DNA of 64,000 nucleotides from Mesorhizobium sp. WSM3860 (GCF_002294995.1 NZ_NSGF01000002.1:310001-374000), one strand, 5' to 3'. Positions 28,568 through 39,367 are shown, counted from the stretch's first letter. Notes: generated by a model from the sequence alone, not told the origin. Numbers and translations: made by a program.

Positions 28568-28614
28568 AGGTATGCGACCACCAGCGAATGAAAGAAGCGC
28601 TCTTTCCAACGTAG

Positions 28615-29865
28615 TTACTCGCCGTCTTCGACGACCCTCAGCCGCAATTGGCCCGTCTTGGAGTCTGCCACGCGAGCGCCGGCCTCCACCTTGGCAGGAC
28701 CGCGCGGCGGTTCGGGTTCGCCCTCGGCGAACTCCAGCGCCTCGATTTTCTGGCCGCGCTTGGTGACCTTCGTCGTCGAGACGAGAATGTCGTCGATATC
28801 CCTGGCCGCCTGGCCGAAATGCGTCTGCAGCCGGCGCACGCGCTCGTCGACTCGCGCCACGTCCTCCATCAGGCGGATGACCTCGCCCTGGATCAGGTGC
28901 GCTTGCTCGCGCATGCGCGCGTCCTTCAGGATCGCCTGGATGACCTGGATCGACAGCATCAGCAATGACGGCGAGACGATGACGACGCGGGCGCGGTGCG
29001 CCTTCTGCACCACGGCCTCGAAATTCTCGTGAATCTCGGCGAACACCGATTCCGCGGGCACGAACATGAAGGCGGTGTCCTGCGTCTCGCCCTGGATCAG
29101 GTATTTTTCCGCGATATCGCGGATATGCACCTCGATGTCGCGCCGGAACGCCTGCGCCGCCGTCTTCTGCAAGTCGGCGCCTTCGGCGGCACGAATGGCG
29201 TTCCAGGCCTCCAGCGGAAACTTGGCGTCGATGGCGAGCATCGGCGCGCCGTTCGGCATCCGCACCAGGCAGTCGGGCCGGCTGCCGTTGGAAAGGCTCG
29301 CCTGAAACTCATAGGCGCCGTGCGGCAGGCCGTCGGCAATGATCGCCTCCATGCGCGACTGGCCGAAAGCGCCGCGCGTCTGCTTGTTCGAGAGGATCGC
29401 CTGCAACTGCACGACCTGACCGGCTAAAGACTGGATGTTGCCCTGCGCCGTGTCGATGACCGCCAGCCGCTCTTGCAGCTTGGCCAGGCTCTCATGCGTC
29501 GACCTTGTCTGTTCGGCCATGGTCTGGCCGAGGCGGCCGGTCATGGCGTCGAGCCGTTGTCCAAGCGACTGGGTGAGCTCGGCTTGCCTGGCGCCGAATA
29601 CCTCGGCGATCGCGCCCATGCGCCCCTGCATCTCTGCCTGCGCCTGCATGATGTCAGCCATGCGCGCTTCGGTATCGCGGGCATGGTCGGCGGCTTCGGC
29701 CGCCGCCGCAGCGCGTGCCCCGGCAGCGCGCCACAACGCGATGACGAGCGCCAGGAACAGCACCAGCAGCAGCAACGCTCCGAAGCCAAGCGCCTCGCCG
29801 AGCCTGATCGTGGTGGCGCCGAGCCGCGCGACGGGTTGCGAAAGGATCGAGGTCATGTCGTTCAT
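28615..29865 (-). CDS. rmuC: DNA recombination protein RmuC
   Basis: A 416-residue protein. A single N-terminal membrane helix (LLLLVLFLALVIALW) is followed by a long coiled coil to about residue 160. The RmuC nuclease-like domain follows, with MPNGAPMLAIDAKFPLEAWN and SVFAEIHENFEAVV; the Asp-x-Lys in DAKFPLE fits a PD-(D/E)XK fold. RmuC limits DNA inversion at short repeats in E. coli. The start is unsure: ATG 29865 and ATG 29856 both lack a good Shine-Dalgarno. It diverges from def. Confidence 0.92.
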   Translation of the reverse strand: MNDMTSILSQPVARLGATTIRLGEALGFGALLLLVLFLALVIALWRAAGARAAAAAEAADHARDTEARMADIMQAQAEMQGRMGAIAEVFGARQAELTQSLGQRLDAMTGRLGQTMAEQTRSTHESLAKLQERLAVIDTAQGNIQSLAGQVVQLQAILSNKQTRGAFGQSRMEAIIADGLPHGAYEFQASLSNGSRPDCLVRMPNGAPMLAIDAKFPLEAWNAIRAAEGADLQKTAAQAFRRDIEVHIRDIAEKYLIQGETQDTAFMFVPAESVFAEIHENFEAVVQKAHRARVVIVSPSLLMLSIQVIQAILKDARMREQAHLIQGEVIRLMEDVARVDERVRRLQTHFGQAARDIDDILVSTTKVTKRGQKIEALEFAEGEPEPPRGPAKVEAGARVADSKTGQLRLRVVEDGE

Positions 29866-29968
29866 TTGGGCAGCATAGCCGATTCGCTCTGCTGGCACAG
29901 ATCAAAACGTGAACAAGTCAAAGCCGCCCCGGTTGACGCTTTTCCATCGACGTCTTAGGTGAGACGCC

Positions 29969-30499
29969 ATGTCGATCAAGCCGCTCATCATCCTTCCCGA
30001 TCCGATCCTGCGCCAGGTTTCCAAACCGGTCGAGCGCGTCGACGGTGATTTGCGCAAGCTCGCCGACGACATGCTGGAAACCATGTATGACGCGCCGGGA
30101 ATCGGGCTGGCGGCGATCCAGGTCGGCGAGCCGCGGCGTTTGCTGGTCATCGACCTCGCCAAGGAAGGCGAGCCGCCGGCGCCGCATGTCTTCATCAATC
30201 CGGAAATCCTCGAAAGCTCCGACGAGCGCTCGGTCTATGAGGAAGGCTGCCTGTCGATCCCCGATTACTACGCCGAAGTCGAGCGCCCGGCTTCCGTGCG
30301 GGTGAAATATCTCGATCGCGACGGCAAGCTGCAGGAAATCCAGGCGGAAGGCCTGATGGCGACCTGCCTGCAGCACGAGATCGACCATCTCAACGGCGTG
30401 CTGTTCATCGACCACATCTCGAAGCTGAAGCGCGACATGGTGGTGAAGAAATTCAAGAAGCTCGCCAGGGACAAGGCGCCGGGCAAGATGGTGGGCTAG
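29969..30499 (+). CDS. def: Peptide deformylase
   Basis: Removes the formyl group from the N-terminal methionine of new proteins; Fe(II)/Zn metallohydrolase acting at the ribosome. All three motifs are intact: GIGLAAIQ (44-51), EGCLS (92-96, metal Cys) and QHEIDH (135-140, metal His pair and catalytic Glu). The 176-residue length is standard. It starts the def-fmt-GNAT-truA operon, with fmt 5 bases behind. Confidence 0.98.
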   Translation: MSIKPLIILPDPILRQVSKPVERVDGDLRKLADDMLETMYDAPGIGLAAIQVGEPRRLLVIDLAKEGEPPAPHVFINPEILESSDERSVYEEGCLSIPDYYAEVERPASVRVKYLDRDGKLQEIQAEGLMATCLQHEIDHLNGVLFIDHISKLKRDMVVKKFKKLARDKAPGKMVG

Positions 30500-30504
30500 G
30501 GGTC

Positions 30505-31440
30505 ATGCCCCTCCGCGTCATCTTCATGGGCACACCGGATTTTTCGGTGCCGACGCTCAGCGCTATCGCCGAGGCCGGCCACGAGATTGCCGCCGTCTAT
30601 ACGCAGCCGCCGCGCGCCGCCGGCCGGCGCGGGTTGGAATTGACGGCGTCGCCGGTGCAGCGCGAGGCGGAACGGCTCGGGCTCGAAGTGCGCACGCCGC
30701 CGTCGCTCAAGGGCGAGGCCGAGCAACGGGCCTTTGCCGGTTTGCGGGCCGATGTCGCCGTGGTCGTCGCCTATGGCCTGCTCCTGCCGAAACCGGTTCT
30801 CGAAGCAACCAGGCTCGGCTGCCTAAACGGCCATGCCTCACTTTTGCCGCGTTGGCGCGGTGCTGCTCCCATCCAGCGCGCCATCATGGCCGGCGATGCC
30901 GAAACCGGCATGATGGTGATGCGCATGGAAGAGGGACTGGACACCGGCCCGGTGGCATTGGTTGAAAAATGCGCCATCGGACCCGATATCACCGCCGGCG
31001 AACTGCATGACCGTTTGATGGCTCGAGGCGCGTCGCTGATGGTGGAGGCACTCGCACAGTTGGGGATAAATTGTCTGACATTTGCCCCGCAGGCGACGGA
31101 GGGCGTGACCTATGCCCGAAAGATCGATAAATCGGAGACACGCGTAGACTGGACGCGGCCTGCCGGCGAAGTCCACAATCACATTCGCGGCCTCTCGCCC
31201 GTTCCGGGCGCGTGGTGCGAGGTCGAAATTGGTGGCCGCGTGGAGCGGCTGAAACTGCTTCGCTCGACGCTTTCCAACGGCGTCGGCGAGTCGGGAGGTA
31301 TTCTCGATGACCGGCTGACGGTCGCCTGCGGGTCAGGCGCGGTGCGGCTGGTCGAAGTTCAACGGGCGGGTGGAAGGCCCGCCGCCGCGCAGGAGTTTCT
31401 GCGCGGGGCCAAGATCGAAAAAGGAACGAAACTCCAATGA
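30505..31440 (+). CDS. fmt: Methionyl-tRNA formyltransferase
   Basis: Formylates initiator Met-tRNA with 10-formyl-THF. The 311-residue protein shows [15 protein letters not shown] at the N-terminus, then [20 protein letters not shown] near 110-130 (catalytic Asn and His), and an OB-like C-terminal domain with RIDWTRPA-type sequence. It follows def by 5 bases and overlaps the GNAT gene by ATGA, so the formylation and deformylation enzymes are made together. Confidence 0.98.
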   Translation: MPLRVIFMGTPDFSVPTLSAIAEAGHEIAAVYTQPPRAAGRRGLELTASPVQREAERLGLEVRTPPSLKGEAEQRAFAGLRADVAVVVAYGLLLPKPVLEATRLGCLNGHASLLPRWRGAAPIQRAIMAGDAETGMMVMRMEEGLDTGPVALVEKCAIGPDITAGELHDRLMARGASLMVEALAQLGINCLTFAPQATEGVTYARKIDKSETRVDWTRPAGEVHNHIRGLSPVPGAWCEVEIGGRVERLKLLRSTLSNGVGESGGILDDRLTVACGSGAVRLVEVQRAGGRPAAAQEFLRGAKIEKGTKLQ

Positions 31441-31943
31441 GCATGATGTCGATACGCGCGGCGACGCCGCGGGATCGCGAGGCGATCCGCCTCGTCGAAG
31501 AGCATGCCTTCGGCCAGCAGGCGGAGGCCGGCCTGGTCGATGCGCTGGTCACCGGCGGCGACGCCGTCGTCGAGCTGGTTGCGGAAGAAGATGGCCAGGT
31601 CGTCGGCCACATCCTGTTTTCCAGGCTTTTTGTGCAAAACGGCGGCAAACGCTTCGCGGCCGTGGCGCTGGCGCCGCTGGCGGTCGAGCCGTCCTTCCAC
31701 GGCACCGGCATCGGTGGCGCGCTGATCCGCGAGGCGCATGTCCGCCTGAAGGAAGCCGGCGAGACGCTGGCGGTGGTGCTCGGCGATCCGGCCTATTACG
31801 GCCGCTTCGGCTACAGCCACGCCCGCGCCGAGAAATTCGAGAGCGAATACCAGGGCGAGGCGCTGCAGGCGCTGGCCTGGGGCGATGCGCCCGAGACCGG
31901 CAGCCTGGTATACGCTTCGGCCTTCACCGCGCTGGCCGCCTAG
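31437..31943 (+). CDS. GNAT family N-acetyltransferase (YhbS-like)
   Basis: A 168-residue GCN5-related acetyltransferase. The acetyl-CoA pyrophosphate loop lies in [16 protein letters not shown] near 85-100. [12 protein letters not shown] near 115-126 is the signature of the YhbS group. Its substrate is unknown. The start ATGA overlaps the fmt stop, and truA follows 24 bases on, so it sits inside a translation-related operon. Confidence 0.9.
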   Translation: MSMMSIRAATPRDREAIRLVEEHAFGQQAEAGLVDALVTGGDAVVELVAEEDGQVVGHILFSRLFVQNGGKRFAAVALAPLAVEPSFHGTGIGGALIREAHVRLKEAGETLAVVLGDPAYYGRFGYSHARAEKFESEYQGEALQALAWGDAPETGSLVYASAFTALAA

Positions 31944-31967
31944 GCAAGCGCCAAACGCAGAGCTGGC

Positions 31968-32756
31968 ATGCCGCGTTTTCGGCTCGATATCGAATATGAC
32001 GGCGGCCAATTCGCCGGCTGGCAGCATCAGGCGGACCAGCTTTCGGTGCAGCAGGCGATCGAGCAGGCGATCGAAAAGTTCTGCGGCGAAGAGGTGAGAA
32101 TACGTGCCGCCGGCCGCACCGATGCCGGCGTGCACGCGACCGCCCAGGTGGCCCATGTCGATCTGGCCAGGGACTGGGCGGGCGACAAGGTGCGCGATGC
32201 CGTCAACGCGCATTTGCAGGCTGCCGGCGCGCGCATCGCCATCCTCAAGGCTGCCGTCGTCGCCGACGATTTCGACGCGCGGTTTTCGGCCACCGGCCGC
32301 CATTATCTCTATCGCATCCTCAACCGCCGTGCCCCATCGGCGCTGGAAAAGGGCAAGGTCTGGTGGGTGCCGAAACGGCTCGATGCCGAGGCCATGCACG
32401 AGGCGGCGAGGGTGCTGCTCGGGCGGCACGATTTCACCACCTTCCGCTCCACCCAGTGCCAGGCCGAAAGCCCGGTGCGTACGCTTGACCGTCTCGATGT
32501 GTCCCGCGCCGGAGATGTCATCGAGGTGCGAACCTCGGCGCGCTCCTTCCTGCACAACCAGGTGCGCTCGATGGTTGGATCACTGCGGCGGGTCGGCGAT
32601 GGCTCCTGGGGTGCCGCCGATCTCAAGGCGGCGCTCGAAGCGCGCGACCGCGCCGCCTGCGGACAGGTAGCCCCGCCTGACGGCCTGTTCCTGGTCGGGG
32701 TCGATTATCCGGCGACGGCTGACAAACCCGCCGTGGCAGAGGACGCGGAGAGCTAG
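31968..32756 (+). CDS. truA: tRNA pseudouridine(38-40) synthase
   Basis: Converts uridines 38-40 of the tRNA anticodon arm to pseudouridine. The 262-residue protein has the catalytic aspartate in [11 protein letters not shown] near 45-55, with FAGWQHQ near 17, HYLYRI near 112 and [13 protein letters not shown] near 195. It closes the def operon. The last four bases overlap the 3' end of a convergent membrane protein gene. Confidence 0.97.
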   Translation: MPRFRLDIEYDGGQFAGWQHQADQLSVQQAIEQAIEKFCGEEVRIRAAGRTDAGVHATAQVAHVDLARDWAGDKVRDAVNAHLQAAGARIAILKAAVVADDFDARFSATGRHYLYRILNRRAPSALEKGKVWWVPKRLDAEAMHEAARVLLGRHDFTTFRSTQCQAESPVRTLDRLDVSRAGDVIEVRTSARSFLHNQVRSMVGSLRRVGDGSWGAADLKAALEARDRAACGQVAPPDGLFLVGVDYPATADKPAVAEDAES

Positions 32757-33358
32757 CCCCTCGCGCCGTCCGGAATGTCGATGCCGAGCAGCGCCTGCAG
32801 CCCGAACAAGACGAGCAGCGAGGCGACGAACATGCCGACGAATACCCCCGTGCCGACAGCCGCGCCCTTGCCGATCGTCGCATTGGTCATGCGCCAGGTC
32901 AGCACCATCGACAGCGCGAACAGAAGCAGCGAGACCAGGCCGCTGACTTCGTCGGTCGACGGCAGGAACAACCTCAGCAGCGCCGACGGCAGCATCAGCC
33001 AGGCGATGATCGCGGAGGCCCAGTTGGAGGCGACGACGTAGTGGACGAAGCGGCCGCCGATACCGGCGCGCGGCGCGACCAGCGCGAGCGCCACCAGCGG
33101 CAGCACCCAGGAACCGATGTCGACCGTTGCCAGCCGGAGCAGCATGCCGAGCCGCCCGGCGAACGCATTCGGATCGCCTATCTCATTGGCGATCCCGACC
33201 CAGCCCACGATCAGCGCCGGCGCCGCAACGACGATGGCGAAGAAGGAATTCCAGAAACCGTCCGCAGACAGATCGAGCATGCGCAGGCCGTCGGCCTTGC
33301 CGAGCATCAGCCGCCAGGCGCCGGCCAGCGAAGCAAAGGTTTCGTCCGTTGAGAGCAT
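32753..33358 (-). CDS. Integral membrane protein of unknown function
   Basis: A 201-residue protein with about five transmembrane helices and a soluble N-terminal 30 residues. Hydrophobic blocks include [19 protein letters not shown] and [18 protein letters not shown]. The Yip1-like layout is suggestive but I cannot name a family with confidence. The ATG at 33358 is 2 bases after the dapE stop, so it is read as the second gene of a dapE unit. It converges with truA, overlapping four bases. Confidence 0.75.
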   Translation of the reverse strand: MLSTDETFASLAGAWRLMLGKADGLRMLDLSADGFWNSFFAIVVAAPALIVGWVGIANEIGDPNAFAGRLGMLLRLATVDIGSWVLPLVALALVAPRAGIGGRFVHYVVASNWASAIIAWLMLPSALLRLFLPSTDEVSGLVSLLLFALSMVLTWRMTNATIGKGAAVGTGVFVGMFVASLLVLFGLQALLGIDIPDGARG

Positions 33359-33360
33359 GG

Positions 33361-34560
33361 TCACGTCAGACCTTGTCCGAACCAGTCCTCGATAAAGCGC
33401 TCGTATATCCGTGTCAGCGTCTCGAGATCGGCGACCGCCACGCGCTCGTCCACCATGTGCATGGTCTTGCCGACCAGCCCGAACTCGACCACCGGGCAAA
33501 AATCCTTGATGAAACGCGCATCCGACGTGCCGCCGGAAGTGGAGAGCGAAGGCGTCTTGCCGACCACCGCGGCAACGGAGCCCCTCAGCGTGTCGATCAG
33601 CTTTTCGTCGCGGGTAAGGAAGACATGGCTCGGCCGGTCGCGCCAGACAAGCTCGTAGTCGACCGCGGTCTTCTTGCCCGGCCGATATTTCTTGCGGCCC
33701 GCGGCCTGGTCGAGCCGGTTGTGGATCTCGGACTGGACGGTCTCGGCATCCCAAGTGTCGTTGAAGCGGATGTTGAACGTGGCGGTGGCCTTGGCCGGGA
33801 TGACATTGGTCGCCGGGTTGCCGACGTCGATCGACGTCACTTCCAGATTGGTCGGCTGGAAATCCTTCGTTCCCCTGTCGAACACCGGATGGAGCAGCGC
33901 GTCGACAAGGCTCATAAGCCCGCGCACCGGATTGTCGGCAAGTTGCGGATAGGCGGCATGGCCCTGGCGGCCATTGACGATGACGCTGCCGGAGAGCGAA
34001 CCGCGCCGGCCGATCTTGATCATATCGCCGAGCGCGTCCGGATTGGTCGGCTCACCGACGATCGAGGCGTCCCATTTCTCGCCCTTGGCAGCCGCCCAGT
34101 CGAGCAGCTTCACCGTGCCGTTGATGGCCGGCCCTTCCTCGTCCCCGGTGATCAGCAGCGAGACCGAGCCTTTCGGGCCGCCATTGTTTTCGATGTGGCG
34201 CGCCACCGCGGCGATGAAGCAGGCGATGCCGCCCTTCATGTCGACGGCACCGCGGCCATACATCTCGCCATTGGCGATCTCGGCGGCAAAGGGCGGATGC
34301 GTCCAGGCCGCCTCGTCGCCGACCGGCACCACGTCGGTATGGCCGGCAAACATCAGATGCGGGCCGTTGCCGGAGCGGCGCGCATAGAGATTTTCGATGT
34401 CCGGCGTGCCATCCTCCGAGAATCTCGGCCGCTCGACCGAGAAGCCAAGCGGCTTCAGCATGTCCTCCAACGTCTGCAGCGCGCCGCCTTCGGCGGGCGT
34501 CACGGAAGGACAGCGGATCAGGGCGGCAAGGTTCTGGGCGGGGTCGGTCGGCAATTTCAT
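33361..34560 (-). CDS. dapE: Succinyl-diaminopimelate desuccinylase
   Basis: M20 zinc peptidase-fold enzyme that releases LL-diaminopimelate from its N-succinyl form in lysine and peptidoglycan synthesis. In the 399-residue protein, metal ligands are in [13 protein letters not shown] (near 68-80), [11 protein letters not shown] (near 100) and [10 protein letters not shown] (near 136). The lid domain is in the middle and HMVDERV near the C-terminus. The ATG at 34560 suits homologues; the upstream in-frame start at 34596 is possible. dapD is 2 kb upstream on the same strand. Confidence 0.96.
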   Translation of the reverse strand: MKLPTDPAQNLAALIRCPSVTPAEGGALQTLEDMLKPLGFSVERPRFSEDGTPDIENLYARRSGNGPHLMFAGHTDVVPVGDEAAWTHPPFAAEIANGEMYGRGAVDMKGGIACFIAAVARHIENNGGPKGSVSLLITGDEEGPAINGTVKLLDWAAAKGEKWDASIVGEPTNPDALGDMIKIGRRGSLSGSVIVNGRQGHAAYPQLADNPVRGLMSLVDALLHPVFDRGTKDFQPTNLEVTSIDVGNPATNVIPAKATATFNIRFNDTWDAETVQSEIHNRLDQAAGRKKYRPGKKTAVDYELVWRDRPSHVFLTRDEKLIDTLRGSVAAVVGKTPSLSTSGGTSDARFIKDFCPVVEFGLVGKTMHMVDERVAVADLETLTRIYERFIEDWFGQGLT

Positions 34561-34679
34561 GGGCAAAGCGATAGTCGAAAGCGGCAGGCCTGTCACGGTG
34601 GCAGATGATTGCCGAGCAAGCCGCCGACAATATGGTTGTCGTTGTCGTATAGTCGCGCGGGACAGGACGGGATGATCGC

Positions 34680-35708
34680 ATGGCCAATGAAGGAAAGACG
34701 ATCGCGATAGCAGGCGCCGGCAGCATCGGCTGCTATGTCGGTGGCTGCCTGGCGCTCGCCGGGCGCAAGGTCGTCTTCCTTGGCCGCGGCCGCATCCTCG
34801 AGGCGCTGCGCAAGGACGGGCTGCGGATCAGCGACCTCGACGGCCGCGACCGTCGCATCGGGCCAGAGGCGCTGGCGGTCACCGAGGATCCGGCGCTGGC
34901 GCTGCGCAGGGCGGATATCGTTCTGGTCACCGTAAAGAGCGGCGCGACCGAGGAGATGGCGACGCTTGTTGCGGCTCATGCCGGCCCCGATGCCATTGTG
35001 GTCAGCCTGCAGAATGGCGTCGACAATCCGGACAAACTGCGCGGAGCGCTTCCAGCGCATCGCGTGCTTGCCGGTATGGTCGCGTTCAATGTCGTGCAAC
35101 CGCCGGACGGCGAGACGCCGTTCAGTGTCCGCCGCGCCAGCGACGGCATTGTCATCATCGAGAATGCTGTGCCCGGCCTTGCAGCACTGCTCAATGTCGA
35201 AGGACTTGGGGTCGAAACCCACGCCGACATGAAGGCCGTGCAGTGGAGCAAACTGTTGATGAACCTCAACAATGCGCTGGTCGCGCTCTCCGACCTGCCG
35301 CTGGCGACCGAATTGGCGGACCGCGGCTGGCGCGCCATTCTGGCAGATCAGATCGACGAGGCGCTGGCCACAATGAAAGCTTGCCGTATCGAGCCGGCGC
35401 GCATCGCCGGGCCACCCCCCTGGCTGCTGCCGAAAGTGCTGCGGCTTCCGGACTGGCTGTTCGGAATCCTGGCCCGGCGGCTACTGTCGATCGACCCCAA
35501 GGCGCGATCCTCGATGTGGGACGATCTCCAGCGTGGTCGGCCGACCGAGGTCGACGAATTGCAGGGCGCGATCCTGCGGCTCGCGCAAAAGACCGGCGTG
35601 CCGGCGCCTGTGACAAAGCGTATCCTGGCGCTGGTGCGTCAGGCGGAAGCGGACAGGCGCGGTCCGCCCGGATTGACGCCCGACGAGGTCAGCGGCGGTC
35701 CTCGATAA
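34680..35708 (+). CDS. 2-dehydropantoate 2-reductase family protein
   Basis: A 342-residue NADPH-binding protein of the ketopantoate reductase (PanE/ApbA) fold. The Rossmann motif [12 protein letters not shown] is at 10-21; [14 protein letters not shown] near 105 and the Lys-containing [12 protein letters not shown] near 190 form the catalytic region. Rhizobia carry several PanE paralogues, so reduction of ketopantoate for coenzyme A is not certain. It diverges from dapE. Confidence 0.85.
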   Translation: MANEGKTIAIAGAGSIGCYVGGCLALAGRKVVFLGRGRILEALRKDGLRISDLDGRDRRIGPEALAVTEDPALALRRADIVLVTVKSGATEEMATLVAAHAGPDAIVVSLQNGVDNPDKLRGALPAHRVLAGMVAFNVVQPPDGETPFSVRRASDGIVIIENAVPGLAALLNVEGLGVETHADMKAVQWSKLLMNLNNALVALSDLPLATELADRGWRAILADQIDEALATMKACRIEPARIAGPPPWLLPKVLRLPDWLFGILARRLLSIDPKARSSMWDDLQRGRPTEVDELQGAILRLAQKTGVPAPVTKRILALVRQAEADRRGPPGLTPDEVSGGPR

Positions 35709-35755
35709 GCGTGATCTTCTGCCAGATTTTGCGCGACAGGTATCTCTTTGATTTG

Positions 35756-35805
35756 GAGCCGGATCCAGATTTGAGGGCGATTCGACCTAAGATCATCCGG
35801 CTCTA
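35756..35805. repeat. Diverged copy of the 22.9-kb palindromic repeat
   Basis: GAGCCGGATCCAGATTTGAG at the left and a GATCATCCGGCTC right arm share the outer 8-10 bases and the TCGAATCGNCCT-type centre with the element at 22947-22995, but the inner arms have drifted. It lies at the junction of the reductase and DUF805 genes, overlapping the end of the latter by a few bases. Confidence 0.55.
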
Positions 35806-36180
35806 GCCGTCGCCCGGCGCATTGGTGCGGCTGCCATAGCGATTGGATCCGGCTTGTCCCGGAAACAGGCAGAGCACCAGGAAGGCAACGATCGACACGA
35901 CGGGAACGAACAGCACCAGCGCCGCGATGCCCGGTTTGTCGAGGTCGTGCAACCGCTTCACTGCCAGCACGACGTTCGACCACAACGAGGCGAGGAAGGC
36001 GAGGAAGAAGACGAACGACCACATGTTGCTCTCGGCCGAGCCTTCCGGCACCAGCGTGAAGCGGTAGAGCGGAAAGGCCTGGACGATAGCAACCAGCAAT
36101 CCGCCGAGAAAATAGGCCGCGCGGCTGACGCGGCCCGAGGTTTTGAAGAAGAGCCAGATGAAGTCTGCTTTTTCAGGCAA
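35803..36180 (-). CDS. DUF805 membrane protein, second of a tandem pair
   Basis: A 125-residue protein with four transmembrane helices. The DUF805 pattern is visible: GRVSRAAYFLGG near the first helix and VLAVKRLHDLDKPG near 70, matching the usual kRLHDxgkSG. The start is a TTG at 36180, inside the end of the preceding DUF805 gene (8-base overlap), with no clear Shine-Dalgarno; translational coupling is likely. Function unknown. Confidence 0.82.
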   Translation of the reverse strand: MPEKADFIWLFFKTSGRVSRAAYFLGGLLVAIVQAFPLYRFTLVPEGSAESNMWSFVFFLAFLASLWSNVVLAVKRLHDLDKPGIAALVLFVPVVSIVAFLVLCLFPGQAGSNRYGSRTNAPGDG

Positions 36181-36535
36181 GCGGGTCCGGTCCGTATTGA
36201 TTGGCGCCCCTGGTGCCTTCGAGGATGCCCAGTTCGATGAGCAGCCAGATGCCGCCGATGATGGGTATAAGGCCGATCAGTGTCCACCAGCCCGACTTGT
36301 TACGGTCGTGCCAGCGTTTGGCATAGAGAGCAATCGCGAAATGGATCGATGCCAGCGCGACCAGGATGCCGAGGATGCCGATCTGGTCGCCGCTGGCGGT
36401 GGTGAACGTCGTGCCAAGGATCGAGTCGAGAATGAACGCAAGGATGGCGATGACGATGAATATGCCGATGCCGGCCCAGAACTTGGCGCGGTTGATGCGG
36501 CCGTCGAAACTCGTCAGCAGATACTTCCAGTCCAT
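36173..36535 (-). CDS. DUF805 membrane protein, first of a tandem pair
   Basis: A 120-residue DUF805 protein: DWKYLLTSFDGRINRAKFWAG at the N-terminus, then LYAKRWHDRNKSGWW near 78. About four transmembrane helices are predicted. GGAGGGG precedes the ATG at 36535. It lies 70 bases downstream of dapD on the same strand. The two DUF805 proteins differ enough to be old paralogues. Confidence 0.87.
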   Translation of the reverse strand: MDWKYLLTSFDGRINRAKFWAGIGIFIVIAILAFILDSILGTTFTTASGDQIGILGILVALASIHFAIALYAKRWHDRNKSGWWTLIGLIPIIGGIWLLIELGILEGTRGANQYGPDPLA

Positions 36536-36605
36536 GACGCCCCTCCGTTGAACCAGCGCGACGGAATGTCGCGCCGGCGGAAGGTGCGTCCGTTTCCGGA
36601 AAAGA

Positions 36606-37460
36606 TCAATCGCGCAGCAATTCGTTGATCGACGTCTTGGAGCGGGTCCTGGCGTCGACGCGCTTGACGATGACGGCGCAGTACAGGCTCGGCCCCGGCT
36701 CGCCATTGGGCAGCGGCTTGCCCGGCAGCGAGCCGGCGACGACCACCGAATTCGCCGGCACCTCGCCGTAGAAGACTTCGCCTGTGGCGCGGTCGACGAT
36801 CTTGGTCGACTGGCCGATGAACACGCCCATGCCGAGCACCGAGCCTTCGCGCACGATGCAGCCTTCGACCACTTCGGAGCGCGCGCCGATGAAGCAATTG
36901 TCCTCGATGATGGTCGGACCGGCCTGCATCGGCTCCAGCACGCCGCCGATGCCGACGCCGCCGGAGAGATGCACGTTCTTGCCGATCTGGGCGCAAGAGC
37001 CGACCGAGGCCCAGGTGTCGACCATGGTGCCGGTATCGACATAGGCGCCGACATTGACGAAGGACGGCATCAGCACCGCGCCCGGCGCCACATAGGCCGA
37101 GCGGCGCACGACCGAGGACGGCACTGCGCGGAAGCCGGCCTTCTCGAAATCGACCGCGCCCCAGCCGTCGAACTTCGACGGCACCTTGTCCCACCATACC
37201 GCCTGGCCGGGACCGCCCTTGATGATCTCCATCGGGTTCAGCCGGAAGGAGAGCAGTACCGCCTTCTTCAGCCACTGGTTGACGAGCCACTTGCCGTCGT
37301 CCTGGCGCTCGGCGACGCGAAGGACGCCGCGGTCGAGCAGGTCGAGCGCCGACTGGATGGCGTCGCGCGTTTCGCCGCGGGTCGCGGTCGAAATCGTATC
37401 GCGCTCCTCGAAGGCCTTTTCGATGGTCTTTTCGAGGCTCGCCAGATCGGGCTTCGACAT
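36606..37460 (-). CDS. dapD: 2,3,4,5-tetrahydropyridine-2,6-dicarboxylate N-succinyltransferase
   Basis: Transfers succinyl from succinyl-CoA to tetrahydrodipicolinate in the lysine/DAP pathway. The 284-residue protein is a left-handed beta-helix trimer with hexapeptide repeats from about 105 to 230 ([20 protein letters not shown], then [17 protein letters not shown]). The family signature [15 protein letters not shown] follows near 165. GGAG precedes the ATG. DapE acts on a later product and is encoded 2 kb downstream. Confidence 0.97.
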   Translation of the reverse strand: MSKPDLASLEKTIEKAFEERDTISTATRGETRDAIQSALDLLDRGVLRVAERQDDGKWLVNQWLKKAVLLSFRLNPMEIIKGGPGQAVWWDKVPSKFDGWGAVDFEKAGFRAVPSSVVRRSAYVAPGAVLMPSFVNVGAYVDTGTMVDTWASVGSCAQIGKNVHLSGGVGIGGVLEPMQAGPTIIEDNCFIGARSEVVEGCIVREGSVLGMGVFIGQSTKIVDRATGEVFYGEVPANSVVVAGSLPGKPLPNGEPGPSLYCAVIVKRVDARTRSKTSINELLRD

Positions 37461-37594
37461 GAATTTGCTCCATTACAAAGCTGTTAAGGGCTGCGCCTTA
37501 ACCTGTTTTGAAATCGCGCGGACCCTATGTGAAGCCTTAATGGGGGTCAATCGCGACTGCGTCACGGGACGGCGCAAGTAAAGGAAATAGGACG

Positions 37595-38443
37595 GTGGAT
37601 TCGATGACACCCATGGAAAAGGCGGGCTGGACGCCGCTGCCGCATTCGGACGAGGATCTGGAGCGGTCGAAAAGCGTGCCGGACACGCCGCAGACGCGGG
37701 CTGAAACCTATCGCCTGGCCTGGAACGATCCCGACTTCATGACGCGGCGCGAATTGCGTCCGGTGCGCTTGCAGCTCGAGCTCTTGAAGCCGGAGATGAT
37801 CCTTGCCGAACGCGGCATCCGCTCGACCGTCATCCTGTTCGGCGGTGCGCGGCTTCCCGAGCCGGGCGGCGACGCCTGGGCGGCCAAGAACGAGACGCAG
37901 AAGAAGAACCTCGAGCTGAACAGCAAATATTACGAAGAGGCGCGCAAGTTCGCCCGGCTGTGCTCGCAGCAATCGGCCACGTCCTATTATCGCGAATTCG
38001 TCGTCGTCACCGGCGGCGGACCGGGAGTCATGGAGGCAGGGAATCGCGGCGCCGACGATGTCGGCGCGCCATCGATCGGCTTGAATATCGTGCTGCCGCA
38101 CGAGCAGGCGCCGAACGCCTACGTGACGCCCGAGCTCTGCTTCAATTTCCACTACTTCGCCATCCGCAAGATGCATTTCGTCATGCGAGCCAAGGCGGTC
38201 GCCGTGTTTCCGGGCGGCTTCGGCACCATGGACGAATTCTTCGAGACGTTGACGCTGATCCAGACCGGGCGCATGGAGCGCGTGCCGGTGATCCTGTTCG
38301 GCAAGGCGTTCTGGCAACGGGCGATCGACCTCGACTTCCTTGCCGAGCAAGGCACGATCTCGCCCGGCGACCAGGACATCATCGATTTCGTCGACACCGC
38401 CGACGAAGCCTGGGACATCGTTCGCCGCTTCTACAGCCTCTGA
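37595..38443 (+). CDS. LOG family protein (TIGR00730-like)
   Basis: A 282-residue Rossmann-fold protein of the lysine-decarboxylase-like LOG family. The nucleotide-binding and catalytic motifs are VVTGGGPGVMEAGNRGA near 133-150 and PGGFGTMDEFFE near 205-216. LOG enzymes cleave cytokinin riboside monophosphates or other nucleotide monophosphates at the ribose bond. This longer form (about 280 residues) is the type seen beside nucleotide genes in alphaproteobacteria. The start may be GTG 37595 (AAGGAA 8 bases upstream) or ATG 37604. It diverges from dapD. Confidence 0.88.
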   Translation: MDSMTPMEKAGWTPLPHSDEDLERSKSVPDTPQTRAETYRLAWNDPDFMTRRELRPVRLQLELLKPEMILAERGIRSTVILFGGARLPEPGGDAWAAKNETQKKNLELNSKYYEEARKFARLCSQQSATSYYREFVVVTGGGPGVMEAGNRGADDVGAPSIGLNIVLPHEQAPNAYVTPELCFNFHYFAIRKMHFVMRAKAVAVFPGGFGTMDEFFETLTLIQTGRMERVPVILFGKAFWQRAIDLDFLAEQGTISPGDQDIIDFVDTADEAWDIVRRFYSL

Positions 38444-38509
38444 GGGCGCGCTCGTCGTTGCCGCAATGACGCGGGAGTTCTGACGGCGGCCCGGCAATCT
38501 GGAGTTGGT

Positions 38510-39217
38510 TCAGCCCGGGACTTCGACGATTGCCGTCAGGAAGCCGGCGAGGTCGTCGGTGACGAAATCGACGTCGTCCTCATTCGCCGGGTCGCGCTCC
38601 CAGATCTCGGAGAAAGTCGGCTCGAAATTGCGCGGCACAACCAGCACCGTCGTCATGCCGAGCGATTTCGGCACCGAGAGGTTGCGCGCCAGGTCCTCGA
38701 ACATCACCGCGTTGTGGCCGGTGACGGAATGCAGCTCGGCGAACCGCTCATAGGTCTGGCGGGCCGGCTTTGGATTGAGGCCCGCCGCGACAATGTCGAA
38801 GATGTCGTCGAAATGGTCCAATACGCCGAGCTGGCGCGCGGCCCGCTCGGCATGCTTGCGGTCGCCATTGGTGAAAATGAACTTGCGGCCAGGCAATTGG
38901 CGGATCGCGGCACCGAGCACCGGATCGGGCACCAGCCAGGAATAGTCGATGTCGTGCACCTTCTCGAGGAAGTCGTCGGGGTCGATGCCGTGGCGCGCCA
39001 TCAGCCCGTTCAGCGTCGTGCCGTACTCCAGGTAGAGCTCTTTCTGCAGCTTTCGCGCCTCCTCGCGCGAGAGCGTCAGCAGCTCGCCGACATAGGCGGT
39101 CATCTTCACGTCGATCTGCGCGAACAGATTCGAGTGATGCGGATAGAGCGTGTTGTCGAGGTCGAACACCCAATCCGTGACATGGGCAAAGCGGGCGGGC
39201 TCGGGTGTCGTCGTCAT
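38510..39217 (-). CDS. Pyrimidine 5'-nucleotidase, HAD family
   Basis: A 235-residue SDT1-like haloacid-dehalogenase hydrolase. Motif I is WVFDLDNTLYP near 18, motif II IFTNGD near 110, and motif IV MFEDLARNL near 167. It is expected to dephosphorylate UMP/CMP-type nucleotides. AAGGAAG stands 4 bases before the ATG at 39217. In related genomes the gene lies between argB and dapD; here argB is 10.6 kb away. Confidence 0.88.
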   Translation of the reverse strand: MTTTPEPARFAHVTDWVFDLDNTLYPHHSNLFAQIDVKMTAYVGELLTLSREEARKLQKELYLEYGTTLNGLMARHGIDPDDFLEKVHDIDYSWLVPDPVLGAAIRQLPGRKFIFTNGDRKHAERAARQLGVLDHFDDIFDIVAAGLNPKPARQTYERFAELHSVTGHNAVMFEDLARNLSVPKSLGMTTVLVVPRNFEPTFSEIWERDPANEDDVDFVTDDLAGFLTAIVEVPG

Positions 39218-39367
39218 GGCTTCCTTATGGCACGCGGACGCGGAGTTTATCCACAACTTCTGCGCGTCTTGCGTCGTGAAAATGGCGCCTCGCTTCAAAT
39301 TTTAATCGTCCAAGAAAGGTCACCTTCAGCGCTTGCTGGCACAGAGGCATTCCGTTGGGAGACAGCG

